Positions 47,581-61,324 of a DNA stretch of 64,000 nt are shown here, piece after piece; within the stretch, counting starts at the first letter, position 1, and every line of letters starts with the position of its first letter. The DNA is taken from positions 1,240,001-1,304,000 of the forward strand of contig RBKR01000015.1 of the NCBI GenBank assembly GCA_004835665.1, in the 5' to 3' direction. This stretch comes from Phoma sp. XZ068. Taxonomy: Eukaryota > Ascomycota > Dothideomycetes > Pleosporales > Didymellaceae. A program made the translations under genes and the position numbers. The notes under the pieces are model-generated. The model made no database searches and had not been told where the DNA came from. It saw only the letters and a program-made list of their open reading frames with translations.

Positions 47581-48088
47581 TGTTGAAGTCGTACTAAGCA
47601 AAGCTCGTGTACTCGTTCTAGTTGGTTCTCGGGGATGAATACGTTTACAAGTGGCTCGTCGGGGAGAGGGTATAGTTGCTTAGTGAAACACCGTGGCAGC
47701 TATGGGTAACAATGAGGAGTATAGATACGATCTATCTGTCTCGAGAGTTGGGTTGAGATTCCAATAACAAAGTGGATTGATCAGGTTGAACACGAACCAT
47801 AAGGGTTGTGTTCCTACGTACTATATACTAAAGGGATATGCAAGTGTCCTACGATGTCTCATGGTTTCTCACAATGTCCCATGGGGGGCCTTGTAGGAAT
47901 TCGTGGTACTTCGTGGGAATCGTGGGACGTCACGTGATGTTGCCCATGGTGTCCCACGGTCTTGGCCTGGGCCTGTTGTAGGATTTCGTGAGACACACGT
48001 GACCCTGAGGTCTAGCGTGTCGGCGATCCGGCGTGTGTCATTGGTGATAAAACCAACACCCCGCGTTCGCTGGTCCAGGATCGTAACA
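47581..48088 (-). repeat. Un-RIPped solo LTR inside element A (TSD GAATA)
   Basis: 508 bp of normal-GC sequence inside pure RIP product. It begins TGTTGAAGTCG and ends GATCGTAACA, has TG...CA ends, and GAATA lies at 47576-47580 and again at 48089-48093. It aligns with the RIP-mutated LTRs here (for example AACTATAAGGGTTGTGTTCC near 54330 is almost the same as its own 47798-47817 segment). It lies opposite to element A. A short plus-strand open frame in it is not credible as a gene. Confidence 0.92.
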
Positions 48089-51000
48089 GAATATAAGTAG
48101 AATATTAAGCTAGAAGCTATATATAGACTAGTGCTTATAAGGTTATAGATATAGACTTATAAGTCCTAGGCAACCTAGATATTAGAAAATAATATACTAT
48201 AACTACCTAGATAATACCTAGAGGATAATAAAGATTAGAATAAGTTAGTATATTCTACTATAGTATAATATAGGGCGTAATATAATATATATTATTAAGA
48301 ATATAAGTAATATAAAGCTAAGAAAGCTAATAATAAAGCCTATACTAAGTTATATTAAGACCTAATTATCCCCTCTATTAAGGTAGATAATAATAAAGAA
48401 AATTAGTATAATAAGTTATATAAGGAATACTAATAGTATTATTAACTAGAAGTATATTAGAACTAGAATAATAATTACCTAGAACTTAATTATAGCTTAG
48501 ACTTAAGAAACCTATACTATAGAGCACTATTATAGACAGTATACTACTATAATAAATACTAGATATACTACTTAGAGAAGCTTAATTTAGGATAGTTTTT
48601 AAAGAAATATCTATATAAACTATAATAAGAAGATTATAAGGAGGACTACTATATACTATACCTAATAGATAAATATAATAATAAATACTTTTCTAGCTAG
48701 AATAAGTTTAAGTGCAGATAATAAGGACTAGTAGTAAATAAGTAATACTTTAATTAGTATTAGCAGACCTGCTTTAATCCCTACTATAAGACCTATAAAG
48801 GAAAGAAGTAAAGTAATAGCTTTAGATAAGAGAATTCTTTTTTAGAGTAGTACTAGTAGGCACTAGAGATTAATCTATTAATAGTATTAAAAGTAATTAC
48901 TAACTAATTAAGTTACTTATTAAGGTAAATAGAAGATAGATAAAGGTACTCTTAGACTCTAGAGTATAATCTAATTATATCTCTTTATAAGTAGTATAGC
49001 TAGCTAGACTATACTCTACTTAGAAGATAACACCTTATCTACTTAGAGTAGCTAATAAAGAACTAATACCTAAGAAATCTAAGATTATATATAAAGTAAC
49101 TATAGTACCTCTCTAGATCTATAGATACTATAAGAAAATAACTCTAGATACTTTTAGAATAGCTACTTATAATATTATACTAGGACTTCTATAGTTAAGA
49201 AAGTATAATCTAGATATTAATTAGAAGAATTAATAGCTTTTATTAAGTTAATATAGATATAGCACTACTATATTATAGCCTATATAGTTTATAATATAAC
49301 TAGTAGATAAAAAGGAGATTAATAATATCTCTTTAATATATAAAATATACTAGGATAGAGTAGTTAACTATATAGATATAGAACGCCCTACTAGTTATAA
49401 AGTAATAGTTAAGAAGAAGAATAGTATACCTTTTAATATTCTAGATAAATATAAGAGTTATATAGAACTCTTCTATAATAAGAAGACTATAAAGGTATTA
49501 CTATAGTATAAACTCTAGGATTATAAGATTAAGCTCTAGAAAGAAAAGGAACTACCTTTTAGGCCTATATATAGAATATCTAAAAAAGAACTTAGTATAC
49601 TTAAGGAATATATTAATAAGAACTTTAAGAAAGAATTTATATAAGTATTAGAATTACTAGTAGGATTTCTAGTTCTCTTTATACTAAAGAAAGATAGTAA
49701 GTTATAAATATATATTAACTACTAGAAACTTAATAATATTATAATTAAGAATTAGTACCTATTACTAAATATTAAGGAATTATAGGATTAATTATCTAGA
49801 GTATAATACTTTACTGCACTTAATTTATATAGAGTATATAACCTTATATATATAAAGGAAGGTAAAGAATAGAAGACTACGTTTAGAATATACTATAGTT
49901 ATTTTAAGTATTTAGTAATACTATTTAAACTTACTAATATACTAGCTATATATTAGGCCCTTATTAATAATATATTAAGAGTATACTTAGATATTATAGT
50001 AGTAGTATACCTTAATAATATTCTAGTATATTTAGTAATACTAAAAGAATATATTTACTATATTAGAGAAGTGTTAGAATACCTAAGAAAGGTAGATCTT
50101 TAACTTAAACCTAAGAAGTATAAATAGTATAAAGAAGAAGTAAAATTTCTTAGCTATATTATAGAGAGATATAGAGTTAAGATAAGTAAAATAAAAATTT
50201 AGGTTATAAAAGATTAGCTAACCCCTACCTCTCTTAAAAGAATTTAGAAATTTCTAGGATTTATTAACTTTAACTAATACTTTATTAAAGATTATTTACT
50301 TAAGGCCTTACTACTTATAAAGCTTATATAGAAGAATATACTATTTAAGTAGAAATAAGTATAAGAGGATGCTTTCTAGTTACTTAAATAGTCCTGTATT
50401 AAGCTACCTATAATAATTATATTTAAGAATAGAAAGCTACTTTAAATTAAGATAGATACTTTAGATTTAGTATTAGGAGCTTATACTATATAAAAATAAG
50501 ATAGATAATAGTACTTAATTACTTACTACTCTAGAAAGTTCTTAGAACTAGAGAAATAATATAATATATATAATAAGGAACTACTAGCTATTATATTAGC
50601 TCTAGAATATTAGAGAATCTATATAGAAAGTTACTTAGAACTTACTATTTATACTAACTATAAGAACCTAGTATACTTTACTACTACTAAGATACTTAAC
50701 TAATAATAAGTATATTAGTCTAAGCTGTTAGGATAATATAAGTTTAAGATACTATATACTCTAGGAAAAGATAATAGTAGAGCTAATATACTTAGTAGAT
50801 AATATAATCTAGCTAGAGAAAAAATAATAAACTAGTTTACTATACTTAGAGTTAATAAAGATAGGTTATTAGGACTATCTTAGTAGCTTAATAATATAAT
50901 ATAAGTTTAATAGGAATAATATATACCTATAAAAGTACTAGAAGAATTAAAAAAATAAAATTATTAGCTGTTATTATAATAACCTGCTCTATAGACACCC

Positions 51001-52763
51001 TAGTATAATATAAATAATAGAACTTATTAGGTAATACTATAAGTTTAGCTATATAAAGGATAAGGTTACTAAGTTTATTAAAAACTATATTAATTACTAA
51101 TAGAATAAATATAGTATATATATAAAGTATAAAGAAATATAAGTAATAGAGCTACTAATAGCACTATAGATAAATATTATAATAGATTTTATTATATAAC
51201 TACTAATCTCTAAGGACCCTATTATAGAATACTCTTATAACTTAATCTTTATTATAGTAGATAGGTTTACTAAAGTAGTAGAAATAATACTATTTTAATA
51301 TAGTTATACTATAGAGCAGCTTATATAAGTATTTCTAGATAGGATTATCTATTACTATAGTATACTAGAATTAATTATTAGTAATAGAAATAAGTTATTT
51401 ATATTAAATTATTAGACTATACTTCTAGTAGCTATTAGTACTAAAAAAAAGCTATTAACTATATACTATCTATAAATAGATAGATAAATAGAAAGAATAA
51501 ATTAAACTATAGAGATATACTTAAGGATATATAGTAACTAGAAGTAAGATAACTAGGTCTTTCTACTACCTATAGTATAGATTATATATAATAATAAATT
51601 ATTAGAAGTAATAGGTATAATACTATTCTTTATAAATTATAGAAGATATCTAAATCTCTTTATAAGATCTCTTAATAGTAATATCTAAATAGATTTAGTA
51701 ATAACCTTAGTATAAAGACTAAAGGAAGTATACTAGAAATTACTTAAAAATATTAATAAGGCTTAATAATAAGTAATCTCTTATATTAATTAAAAAAGAA
51801 AAACAGTACCTTAGCTAAAAGAAGGGGATAAGGTCTATCTCCTTATAAAAAACTTATAAATATAAAGACTAATAAAAAAACTAGATTATATTAAGGTTAG
51901 ACTATTTTTTATTTCTAGGCAAATTAGCCCTATAAACTATTAACTTAAACTACTATAAGATACTAGAATATACTCTATATTCTATATATTACTATTAGAA
52001 CTAGCAGATCCTAATATACTAATCTAGAAGGACTTCTACTATTAGGTTAAAGAAGAAACTAAGTAGAAAGTTAAAAAAATAATATAATATTAAAAGAAAA
52101 GATATAAGGATAAATACCTAGTTAAGTAGTTAGGATACCCTAACTTAGAGAATATATAGGAACTATTAATAAACCTTATAAACTACTACTAGCTATTATA
52201 CTAGTATTAGTAGTATTAGAGTCTAGAGGTAGAGAATATATTATCTAGTCTAGTATAAGTAAGCTAGGTATTAACCTATTCTTAAGTATAGTAATATTAT
52301 TAAGTAATAACTTCTATTAGTCTAGGTACTCTATATCCTTAATAAACTAAGTACTTATATTAAACTATTACTATTTATAATACTTTAAGAATTTTTTTTA
52401 TTTATATACCTAATTTAATTTAGTATAAGCAGCCTATAAGGTAGTTATTATAACTTTCTTAGCTTTAGTAGCCTTATTTTCTATTTCTTCTAGATATAAT
52501 ATCTTATTATTAATTTTAAAGAAGTTAGGAATAGGTAAATCTATAGGCTTATACTTCTTTATTCTATTATATTTATAATTTCTATACTTCTTATATAATA
52601 AAAATATCTTATAAGGTAAGTTCTTCTTTATATAGTACTTATAGGTAACTATAGTAAGATATCTAATATTATTAATTTAGGTTCCTATTATATATTAGGC
52701 TTAGGTACTTTAGGAAACTATTTATTAGTTTATAAGAATATAAACTATAAAGAAAGAGAATAG

Positions 52764-53247
52764 TATTATAATCTTAGAGAAAGAGGTATAATATAATAAA
52801 GTTATAGTTATAAATTAATAGTGCAGAGCTAGAAAGACTATATAATATCCTATAGTTCTATAGAAATAAACTATACTAAGAGTATAAGATAGTATAAGAT
52901 ACTATATATATATTCTATAGAAACTATAAACTACTTATAGAAACTATAAGGCCTTCTATAAGACTTTATAGGATATTATAAAAAATATAAGATACTTCTT
53001 AGTATATAGTAATTAGGAATACTACCCTTATAGTATTATATTTAAACTTATTAATTAACTTTATTATTAGAACTTAACCTAACTTTTAAGCTAGACAGAT
53101 TAACTATCTATACTACTTATTATTAACTCTATAGTTATTATAGTATTTTACTAGGTATCTATACTAACCCCCTCCTATACTAGTACTTATTTCTAAGAAC
53201 TAACCTTAGAAGTATCTATAAGCTTTACTTAGTTTATAACCTTAACA
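52764..53247 (+). repeat. 3' LTR of element A
   Basis: 484 bp, ending TTAACA, and followed by the CTTAC duplication. Confidence 0.85.
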
Positions 53248-53252
53248 CTTAC

Positions 53253-53397
53253 TAAGAGGTAAGCTTATTATATAACCTATAATAAAACTATACTATAACT
53301 ATACTATATAAGAAGCTCTATATAATTATTATATTAGAGCTATTAGCACCTAAAGCTATTAGTATTCTAGTTAGCTAGTTATAAGTAGATTATAATA
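53253..53397 (-). repeat. Right LTR of element B, second part
   Basis: 145 bp completing the LTR cut by element A; it ends ATTATAATA next to the CCTAC duplication. The sequence continues that at 45978-45982. Confidence 0.82.
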
Positions 53398-53402
53398 CCT
53401 AC

Positions 53403-54076
53403 TTTTTTTATTAAAGTTTTAAAGGTCTTTTTTTAGTAAAATAACTAACTATAACCTAGGTTAACTTATAGTTATAAGCTTATTAACTAAGTTAACTATA
53501 GAGAAGTGTTATACTAATATCTTAGCTACTTATAAGCTTATATATAGATACTATATCTATATACTTAATATACTAGCTAATACTACTCTAGTATTATAGA
53601 AATATAGCTATAGAGCTACCTATATAGCTATTATTTTATAATCTAATACTATACTTTACTTTAATATTAGTTACTAGGCTAAACTAGCTCTAAATAACCT
53701 TAGAATTCTTATAAAGAGCTCTTTAGTAGTTATACTTATAACTAAACTTTACTAATAGCTCTAGGTACTACTTTATAAGTATAATAGGCTAGTTTATACT
53801 AATATATTCTAGATTATATATAGTATATATTATAATTCTAGGTAAGAAAGTAGTATAGTAATAAGTATCTACTAACTAGAACCTCTAACTCTTTCTAAGA
53901 ACTATTTTAAGTAAAGAAGAAATAACTATATAGTTATATTATATAACTACTTATTAATAAGTATAATATATATACTTAGAATACTTATTTATAAGTATAG
54001 TATAATATACTTATTAATAAGTACTCTTATATATCTTATTAGACTAACTCTAGTTACTTATCTATAAGTACTTTTA
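53403..54076. repeat. RIP-saturated spacer between elements B and C
   Basis: 674 bp, AT-rich and without identifiable LTR or pol sequence. Confidence 0.5.
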
Positions 54077-54617
54077 TATTAAGGTTATATTCTAAGCAAA
54101 GCTTATAAATACTTCTAAGGTTAGTTCTTTAGAATAAATAGATATATAGGAGATTATAGAGGGTATAAATACTTAGTAAAATACTATAGTAACTATAAGT
54201 AATAATAAGTAGTATAGAGTAGACTATCTATCTTAAAAGTTAAGTTATAGTAAGGAGTATAGATAATTAATCTATCTATCTTAATATATAGGTAGAGTTC
54301 TAATAATAAAGTATATTAATTAGGTTAAATATAAACTATAAGGGTTGTGTTCCTATATACTATATACTAAAGAGATATATATAGTACTTAGTATTATAAT
54401 AGCTACTAATTATACTAATTATTAATTATACTAATTACTAATTACACTAATTATACTAAGACTAATTATATATATAACTTTATATTATTACCTAAGTAGT
54501 AACTAATAATACTTATTATTTATACTTACTTATAATACTTTCTCTTATATAGTTTAACTATACTATACTTAGCCTATAATTATTAACCTTTATTTAGTGT
54601 TTCTTAGAATTATAATA
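54077..54617 (-). repeat. Left LTR of element C
   Basis: 541 bp, TATTAAGG to ATTATAATA; contains short tandem ACTAATTA-type repeats near 54410-54460. Confidence 0.8.
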
Positions 54618-57600
54618 CTATCCTCTTCCTATCTTAGCTTAGTTTCTTAAGCTTAGTTTATATAATATAGGCCCCCCCTTATTTAATAGTATATCTTCTT
54701 AATAATACCTAAATATCCTACTAAGTTAATTTTAGCCTATTATTACTACCTATATAAATTTATTAAGTCCTTTAGAGAGATTATAGTAAAGAAGTATTTA
54801 ACTTATAAAAAGTATAAGTAGGTATATAAAGTTTATATTTATTCTAGAAAATATAGCAAATATTTAAAGTATAGGTAGTATTATAATGTTTATATAATAT
54901 AGTTAGAGTTTAAATATCTAGAGACTAAGAAAGAGAAGTTATAGGTATAGATAAAAGAAAGTTATAAAGTATAAAATAAAGTACTTAAGGCCTCTAAGAA
55001 GGTATTAGAAGAGTTATAGGTTATATATATATATAAAGAGTAGTTATATTAATAAATAGATTTACTAGATTATTATATAAAAGAAGTAATTATAGTAGAG
55101 AAATAAAGTATTATTAAGTAAGAGCTAGAAGAGAGGATAATTCTCTTAGAAGGTCCTCTAGATAAGTTTAGCCTAGCTCTATTACCTAGTATATAGAGTA
55201 CTTTTAAAAGGTAGCTAATTAAGGCTTAGGAAGCTAATATAGCACTTTCTAATTAGTCTTAAATTTCTTTAATAGCTACTAGCAGTTTATAAGGTTTATA
55301 GAAAGTTCTTATATATTTTCTAAGTTAAAGTATCTTAACTACTTAACTAGGTATTTATTCTTATATTCTTTCTTTTAATATTATATTATTTTTTTAACTT
55401 CTTACTTAGTTTCTTCTTTAACTTAGTAGTAAAAGTTCTTCTAGATTAGTATATTAAAATCTACTAGTTCTAGTAGTAATATATAGAATATAAAGTATAT
55501 TCTAGTATCTTATAGTAGTTTAAGCTAATAGTTTATAGAGCTAATTTACCTAGAAATAAAAAATAGTCTAACTTTAATATAATCTAGTTTTTTTATTAGT
55601 CTTTATATTTGTAAGTTTTTTATAAGAAGATAAACTTTATCCCCCTTTTTTAGCTAAGGTGCTATTTTTCTTTTCTAATTAATATAAGAGATTACTTATT
55701 ATTAAGTTTTATTAATATTTTTAAGTAATTTCTAATATACTTTCTTTAGCCTTTATACTAAGGTTATTACTAAATCTATTTAGATATTACTATTAAGAGA
55801 TCTTATAAAGAGATTTAGGTGTCTTCTATAATTTATAAAGAATAGTATTATACTTATTACTTCTAATAGTTTATTATTATATATAATTTATACTATAGGT
55901 AATAGTAAAACCTAGTTATCTTATTTCTAGTTACTATATCTCCTTAAGTATATTTCTATAGTTTAATTTAATCTTTTTATTTATTTATCTGTTTATAGAT
56001 AGTATATAGTTAATAGCTTTTTCTTAGTACTAATAGCTACTATAAGCATAGTCTAATAGTTTAATATAAAGAGCTTGTTTCTATTACTAATAATTAATTC
56101 TAGTATACTATAATAATAAATAATTCTATCTAGAAATACTTGTATAAGCTACTCTATAGTATAACTATACTAAAATAGTATTATTTCTACTACTTTAGTA
56201 AACTTATCTACTATAATAAAGATTAAGTTATAGGTATATTCTATAATAGAGTTCTTAGATATTAGTAGTTATATAATAAAATCTATTATAATATTTATTC
56301 TATAGTACTATTAGTAGCACTATTACTTATATTTCTCTATACTTTATATATATACTATATTTATTCTATTAATAATTAATATAGTTTTTAATATACTTAG
56401 TAATCTTGTCTTTTAAATAGCTAAACTTATAGTATTATCTAATAAGTTCTATTATTTATATTATACTAGGGTGTCTGTAAAGTAGGTTATTATAGTATTA
56501 TATAATAATTTCTATTTAAAGTTCCTCTAGTACTACTATAGGTATATATTATTCTTATTAAACTTATATTATATTATTAAGCTACTAAGATAGTCTTAGT
56601 AATCTATTCTTATATATCTATAGAATAGTATATTCTTTAATTATTTTTTCTCCTATAAGATTATATTATTAACTTAGTATATTAGCTTTTATATTATTCT
56701 TTTCTAGAGTATATATTATCTTAAACTTATATTACTTTAGTAATTCTAACTATTATACCTATTAGCTATTAAGCTTCTTAGTTATAGTAAAGTGTACTAG
56801 GTTCTTATAGTCTATAAAGATAGTAAGTTCTAAGTAGCTCTATATATAGATTTACTAATACTTTAAAGTATCTACTATTACTATAAGTTCTTTATTATAA
56901 ATATTATATTATTCTTCTAGTCTAGAAAACTTTCTTAAGTAATAGGTAATTAAGTGCTATTTACTATCTTGTTTTAATAATATATATACTCCTAATACTA
57001 ATTCTAAGGTATTAGTTTTAATTTATAGTAGTTTATTAGTTCTAAATATAACTAATATTAGTAGCTTAATATATACTTACTTAAGTAATTAGAATATATC
57101 CTTCTATTCCTACTTTTAATAAAATAGTATATCTTTCTATATAAGCTTTATAAGCAGTAGAGCTTTCTAAGAGTAGTCCTTAATAAAGTATTAGTTAAAG
57201 TTAATAAACTTAAGAAATTCTTAGATTTCTTTAACTATTATTAGAGTTAGCTAGTCTTTAATAACCTATATTTTCTTTTTACTTATCTTAACTCTATATC
57301 TTGCTATAATATAGCTAAGAAATTCTACTTTTTCCTTATACTATTTATACTTCTCTAGTTTAAGTTAGAGGTCTACTTATCCTAAGTAGTTAAGAACTTC
57401 TTTTATATAGGTAATATATTCTCTTAATATCTTTAAGTATACTAAGATATTATTAAAGTAAGCTACTACTATCCTATCTAGGTATACTCTTAGTATATTA
57501 TTAACTAGTTCTTAATATATAGCTAGTGCATTAGTTAGCCTAAATAGTATAACTATATACTTATAAAAACTATAATAGGTTCTAAATACTATCTTCTATT

Positions 57601-60521
57601 TCTTACCTTTCTTTATATATATAAGGTTATATACTCCTTATAGGTCTAGTACAGTAAAGTATTATACTCTAGCTAAATAATCTTATAACTTAGATATATT
57701 TAGTAATAGGTACCTATTCTTAATAGTAATATTATTAAGTTTCTAATAGTTAATATATAGTTAGTTACTACTATTTTTCTTTAGTATAAAGAGAATAGGG
57801 TATCCTATAGGTAATTTTAATTATCTAATAAATCTCTTCTTAAGGTTTTTATTAATATACTTATAAAGTACTTAGAGTTCTTTTTTTAATAGTTTATATA
57901 TTAGCCTAAAAGTTAGTATCTTTCCTTTTTAGAGCTTAATCTTATAATCCTAGAGTTTATACTATAGTAATACCTTTATAGTCTTCTTATTATAAAAGAG
58001 TTCTTTATAACTCTTATATTTATCTAAGATATTAGAAGGTATACTATTCTTTTTCTTAACTTTTACTTTATAACCTATAGGGCGTTTAGTATCTATAGAG
58101 TTAACTACTCTATCTTAGTATATCTTATTTAAAGAGATATTACTAATCTTCTTCTTATCTACTAGTTATATTATAAACTATATAGGTCTTAATATAGTAG
58201 TACTATATCTATATCTAAATAAAAGCTTAGATATCTTCTAATTAATTCTTAGGTTATACTTCTATAACTAGAGGATTTCTAATATAATATTATAGATAGC
58301 TATTCTAAAGATATTAAGAGTAAATACCTTCTTATAGTTTTCTAACTTTAATAGTATATTAGTCTTATAAGTAACTATAAAGTTATCTAGTATTAACTGC
58401 CTATTAGCTACTCTAAGAATATAGGTAATCTCTTTTCTATATAACTAAAGTCTAGCTTATTTTACTATAGCTTCTAAGATATAGCTACCTTCTACTCCTA
58501 AGTCTAATATTACTATAAATCTTTATTTATTAATAAAGATTAGTAGTTTAGTAAGTAAGTCTATTCTAATAGTATTAATAGTCTTATACTAGAAGCTAGT
58601 TAGTATAGGCTTAAAAAATACTACTATAGTCTAAATCTATAGACTTTCTTCTTATTAGTATAGTATATATATTTCTTATTTATATATAGCTGCTACTAAT
58701 ATTCTTTATAGGCTTTATTAATAATTATCTATATATCTAGAATATTTTTAGAGTATGCGTACTCTAGAAAGTATAATTATATATACTTATTAAATAAGTA
58801 ATCTAAGTATTATACTTATATATACTAATACTATTTCTCCTTATATTATTATATATTAATAGAGAATATTTAGTATCTAACTTTCTTATTATAATATTCC
58901 TTGCACCTATTATATAGGTATTACTCCTATAATATTTTATAGTAAAATAGGTTTTATTTATTATATAATATAGTAGTTTATATTTATAGGGCAATTGCTA
59001 GTTAAGCAAAGTCTAGTTTATCTTTTTATAGAAGGTTATAATTTTAGCATTTAAGCTTAGCTACTATTATATAGTTTTATTCTACCTATTCTTAGAATAT
59101 TTCTTTAGCCTAATCTTTATTCTATAGTGTGCTATTTATTAATTATTATTTAAATTAGCTTAAGGTGTTAGGGTTATATAAGAGATAGGCTTATATATAC
59201 TTAGCTTCTATTTTCTATATAGCTTATAAGAGTATAGAATATTTTATACTATTATATTATAGATATTCTTTAAGTAGGTCTAGAGTAAGCTGTCTATAGA
59301 TAGTGTTATATAACTTATTATTACCTTGCCTAATATTCTTATTATACTCTTATATTATTAGCTTGTTCTTAGAATCTAAAGTCTATATAGTATAAGATTT
59401 ATAATATAGTATCTTAGGCCTAGTATAGATTTCTAGGATCCTAGGTATAGTTTTATATATATATTCTAGCTTAGAGTCTATAAGAAGTTATCTAATTTCT
59501 TTAGTAAGAATTTTCTATTTACTAGTATCTATATTCTTATTATATAAGGTATAGGTAATAATATTAATCTATTAGAAGACCTTATTCTTTAAATAATAGT
59601 CCTTAGTAAAATATCCTAGCTTACTATAATTATAGTAGTTTCTACTCTTATTCTTATTATTATATTCTTTATTCTTTTTATTCTAATATAGTATAGTAGT
59701 AGGTCCTTTATAGATATTAGACAAGTCTATTACCTTAGGTCTATAGTATCTACTCTAAGTATTACTATAGATTCTATATCTTATATTAGAGTAATAGCTG
59801 TTTCTATAGCCTCTATAGTAAGTATTACTATACTATTAGTTATATAGTAGTTAAGGTAACTAGGTTATAACTTAAATATATAGGTTATTATATAACTCTT
59901 ATTAAAGTTTATAGAGTTAAATATTAATATTAATAGCTTTGCTAGTAAGGTTATTAAGAGTATTAATTTTTATACTAGTGTATATAAGTTCCTTCTTAAC
60001 CTTAGGCTTTAATCCTTATTAAAATATAGTTATTAGTATAGTATTATTCTAGTCTATATTATAGGCTAAAGCCTAGAATCCTATAGTATAGTTAGTAGCT
60101 AAAGTAGTCTAATAAATACACTATATACTATGTCTAGTAATAACTAGTATATTAGAGACTCTAAAGATTTATTAAACCTTATCTTTAAAATATCTAAAAT
60201 TATTAAGCTATATATTATCTTTAATAGATATAGTATTAATTATCTTATTCTATATAAAGGGCTTAATCTATTAAAATATATTACCTTATATATAAGAGGC
60301 TACTAGTTTAACCTTCTAGTCCTTCTTAATAGTTATACCTTAGAAGGTAAAGAAAAGGTTAAACTAAAGTAGCTAGTTCTTAAGCTTAGATTAATCTCTA
60401 TAGTAAAGGTCTAGTTTAGCAACCTTAAGTCTATAACTTGCTAGTCCTATATTAGTTATAGTAGAAGTGCTATTAATAATATAATCTTTTAATATATTGC
60501 TTATTTTTAGAGTATTTAAAA

Positions 60522-61062
60522 TATTAAAGTTATATCTTAAGTAAAGCTTATAAATACTTCTAAGGTTAGTTCTCTAGAATAAATAGATATATAAGAGATT
60601 ATAGAGAGTATAGATGCTTAGTAAAATACTATAGTAACTATAGGTAATAATAAGTAGTATAGAGTAGACTATCTATCTTAAAAGTTAGGTTATAGTAAGA
60701 AGTATAGATAGTTAATCTATTTCTTTTAATATATAAGTAGAGTTCTAATAATAAAGTATATTAATTAGGTTAAATATAAACTATAAGGGTTATATTCCTA
60801 TATACTATATACTAAAGAGATATATATAGTACTTAGTATTATAATAGCTACTAATTACACTAATTATTAATTACACTAATTACTAATTATACTAATTATA
60901 CTAAGACTAATTATATATATAACTTTATATTATTACCTAAGTAGTAACTAATAATACTTATTATTTATACTTACTTATAATACTTTCTCTTATATAGTTT
61001 AACTATACTGCACTTAGCCTATAATTGTTAACCTTTATTTAGTGTTCCTTAGAATTATAATA
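60522..61062 (-). repeat. Right LTR of element C
   Basis: 541 bp, near-identical to the left copy, including the ACTAATTA-type repeats near 60850-60905. Confidence 0.8.
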
Positions 61063-61067
61063 CTTTA

Positions 61068-61324
61068 CTTCTTAAGTATATAGTAATTTAGAATACTACC
61101 TTTATAGTATTATATTTAACCTTATTAATTAACTTTATTATTAGAACTTAACCCTAACTCTTAAGCTAGATAGATTAACTATCTATACTACTTATTATTA
61201 ACTCTATAGTTATTATAGTATTTTACTAGGTATTTATACTAACTTCTTTTTATACTAGTATTTATTCTAGAGAACTAACCTTAGAAGTATTAATAAGCTT
61301 TACTAAGTTTATAATATTAATAAT
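61068..61324 (+). repeat. Truncated LTR fragment
   Basis: About 257 bp corresponding to the 3' half of the element A LTR (46213-46466), in plus orientation. Its 5' half is missing; the left neighbour is element C and the right neighbour is element D. Confidence 0.65.

Larger units (their letters stand above)
45983..53247 (+). mobile_element. Ty3/Gypsy chromodomain element A, RIP-mutated (TSD CTTAC)
   Basis: Full-length: 484-bp LTRs at 45983-46466 and 52764-53247, flanked by CTTAC at 45978-45982 and 53248-53252. The plus strand reads, through many stops, as gag with a zinc-knuckle relic near 47409-47456 (CYNC...GH...C now YYNY...GY...Y), a protease DSG relic near 48950, RT with YLNN at 50008-50019, RNase H with the YTNYKNL form of YTDHKNL near 50650, integrase HHCC around 50990-51120 and a chromodomain (YLVKWLGYPNSENTWEP type) near 52115-52170. 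The order makes it a Ty3/Gypsy chromovirus. A later solo LTR interrupts it at 47581-48088. Confidence 0.9.
39254..53397 (-). mobile_element. Ty3/Gypsy element B, RIP-mutated, interrupted by element A (TSD CCTAC)
   Basis: Left LTR 39254-39789 and right LTR 45627-45982 continued at 53253-53397. Identical CCTAC flanks lie at 39249-39253 and 53398-53402, which proves one insertion. Without element A and its duplication the element is about 6.9 kb. The internal part is minus-oriented and its complement reads as gag-pol of the same family as element A; the RT catalytic YLDD reads YLNN at complement 42532-42543. The left LTR is about 34 bp longer because of a tandem duplication. No intact frame remains. 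Confidence 0.88.
54077..61062 (-). mobile_element. Ty3/Gypsy element C, RIP-mutated
   Basis: Two LTRs of equal length, 54077-54617 and 60522-61062 (541 bp each), bound a minus-oriented internal region of the same family, giving 6,986 bp. The flanks are TTTTA at 54072-54076 and CTTTA at 61063-61067, one C/T difference, compatible with a RIP-altered duplication. The RT site reads YFNN at complement 57449-57460. Its LTR is the closest in wording to the un-RIPped solo LTR. Confidence 0.82.

Noticed and set aside
47903..48100. Open frame in the un-RIPped LTR
   Set aside because: It lies wholly in LTR sequence and runs past its edge; no coding evidence.
54400..54470. Short repeated ACTAATTA-type units considered as a CRISPR-like or origin repeat
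   Set aside because: They are irregular AT repeats inside an LTR and recur in the partner LTR near 60850; no spacers or other origin features.
58803..58994. Minus-strand 63-codon open frame rich in Tyr, Ile and Asn
   Set aside because: Composition is that of RIP product inside element C; it is a chance frame.
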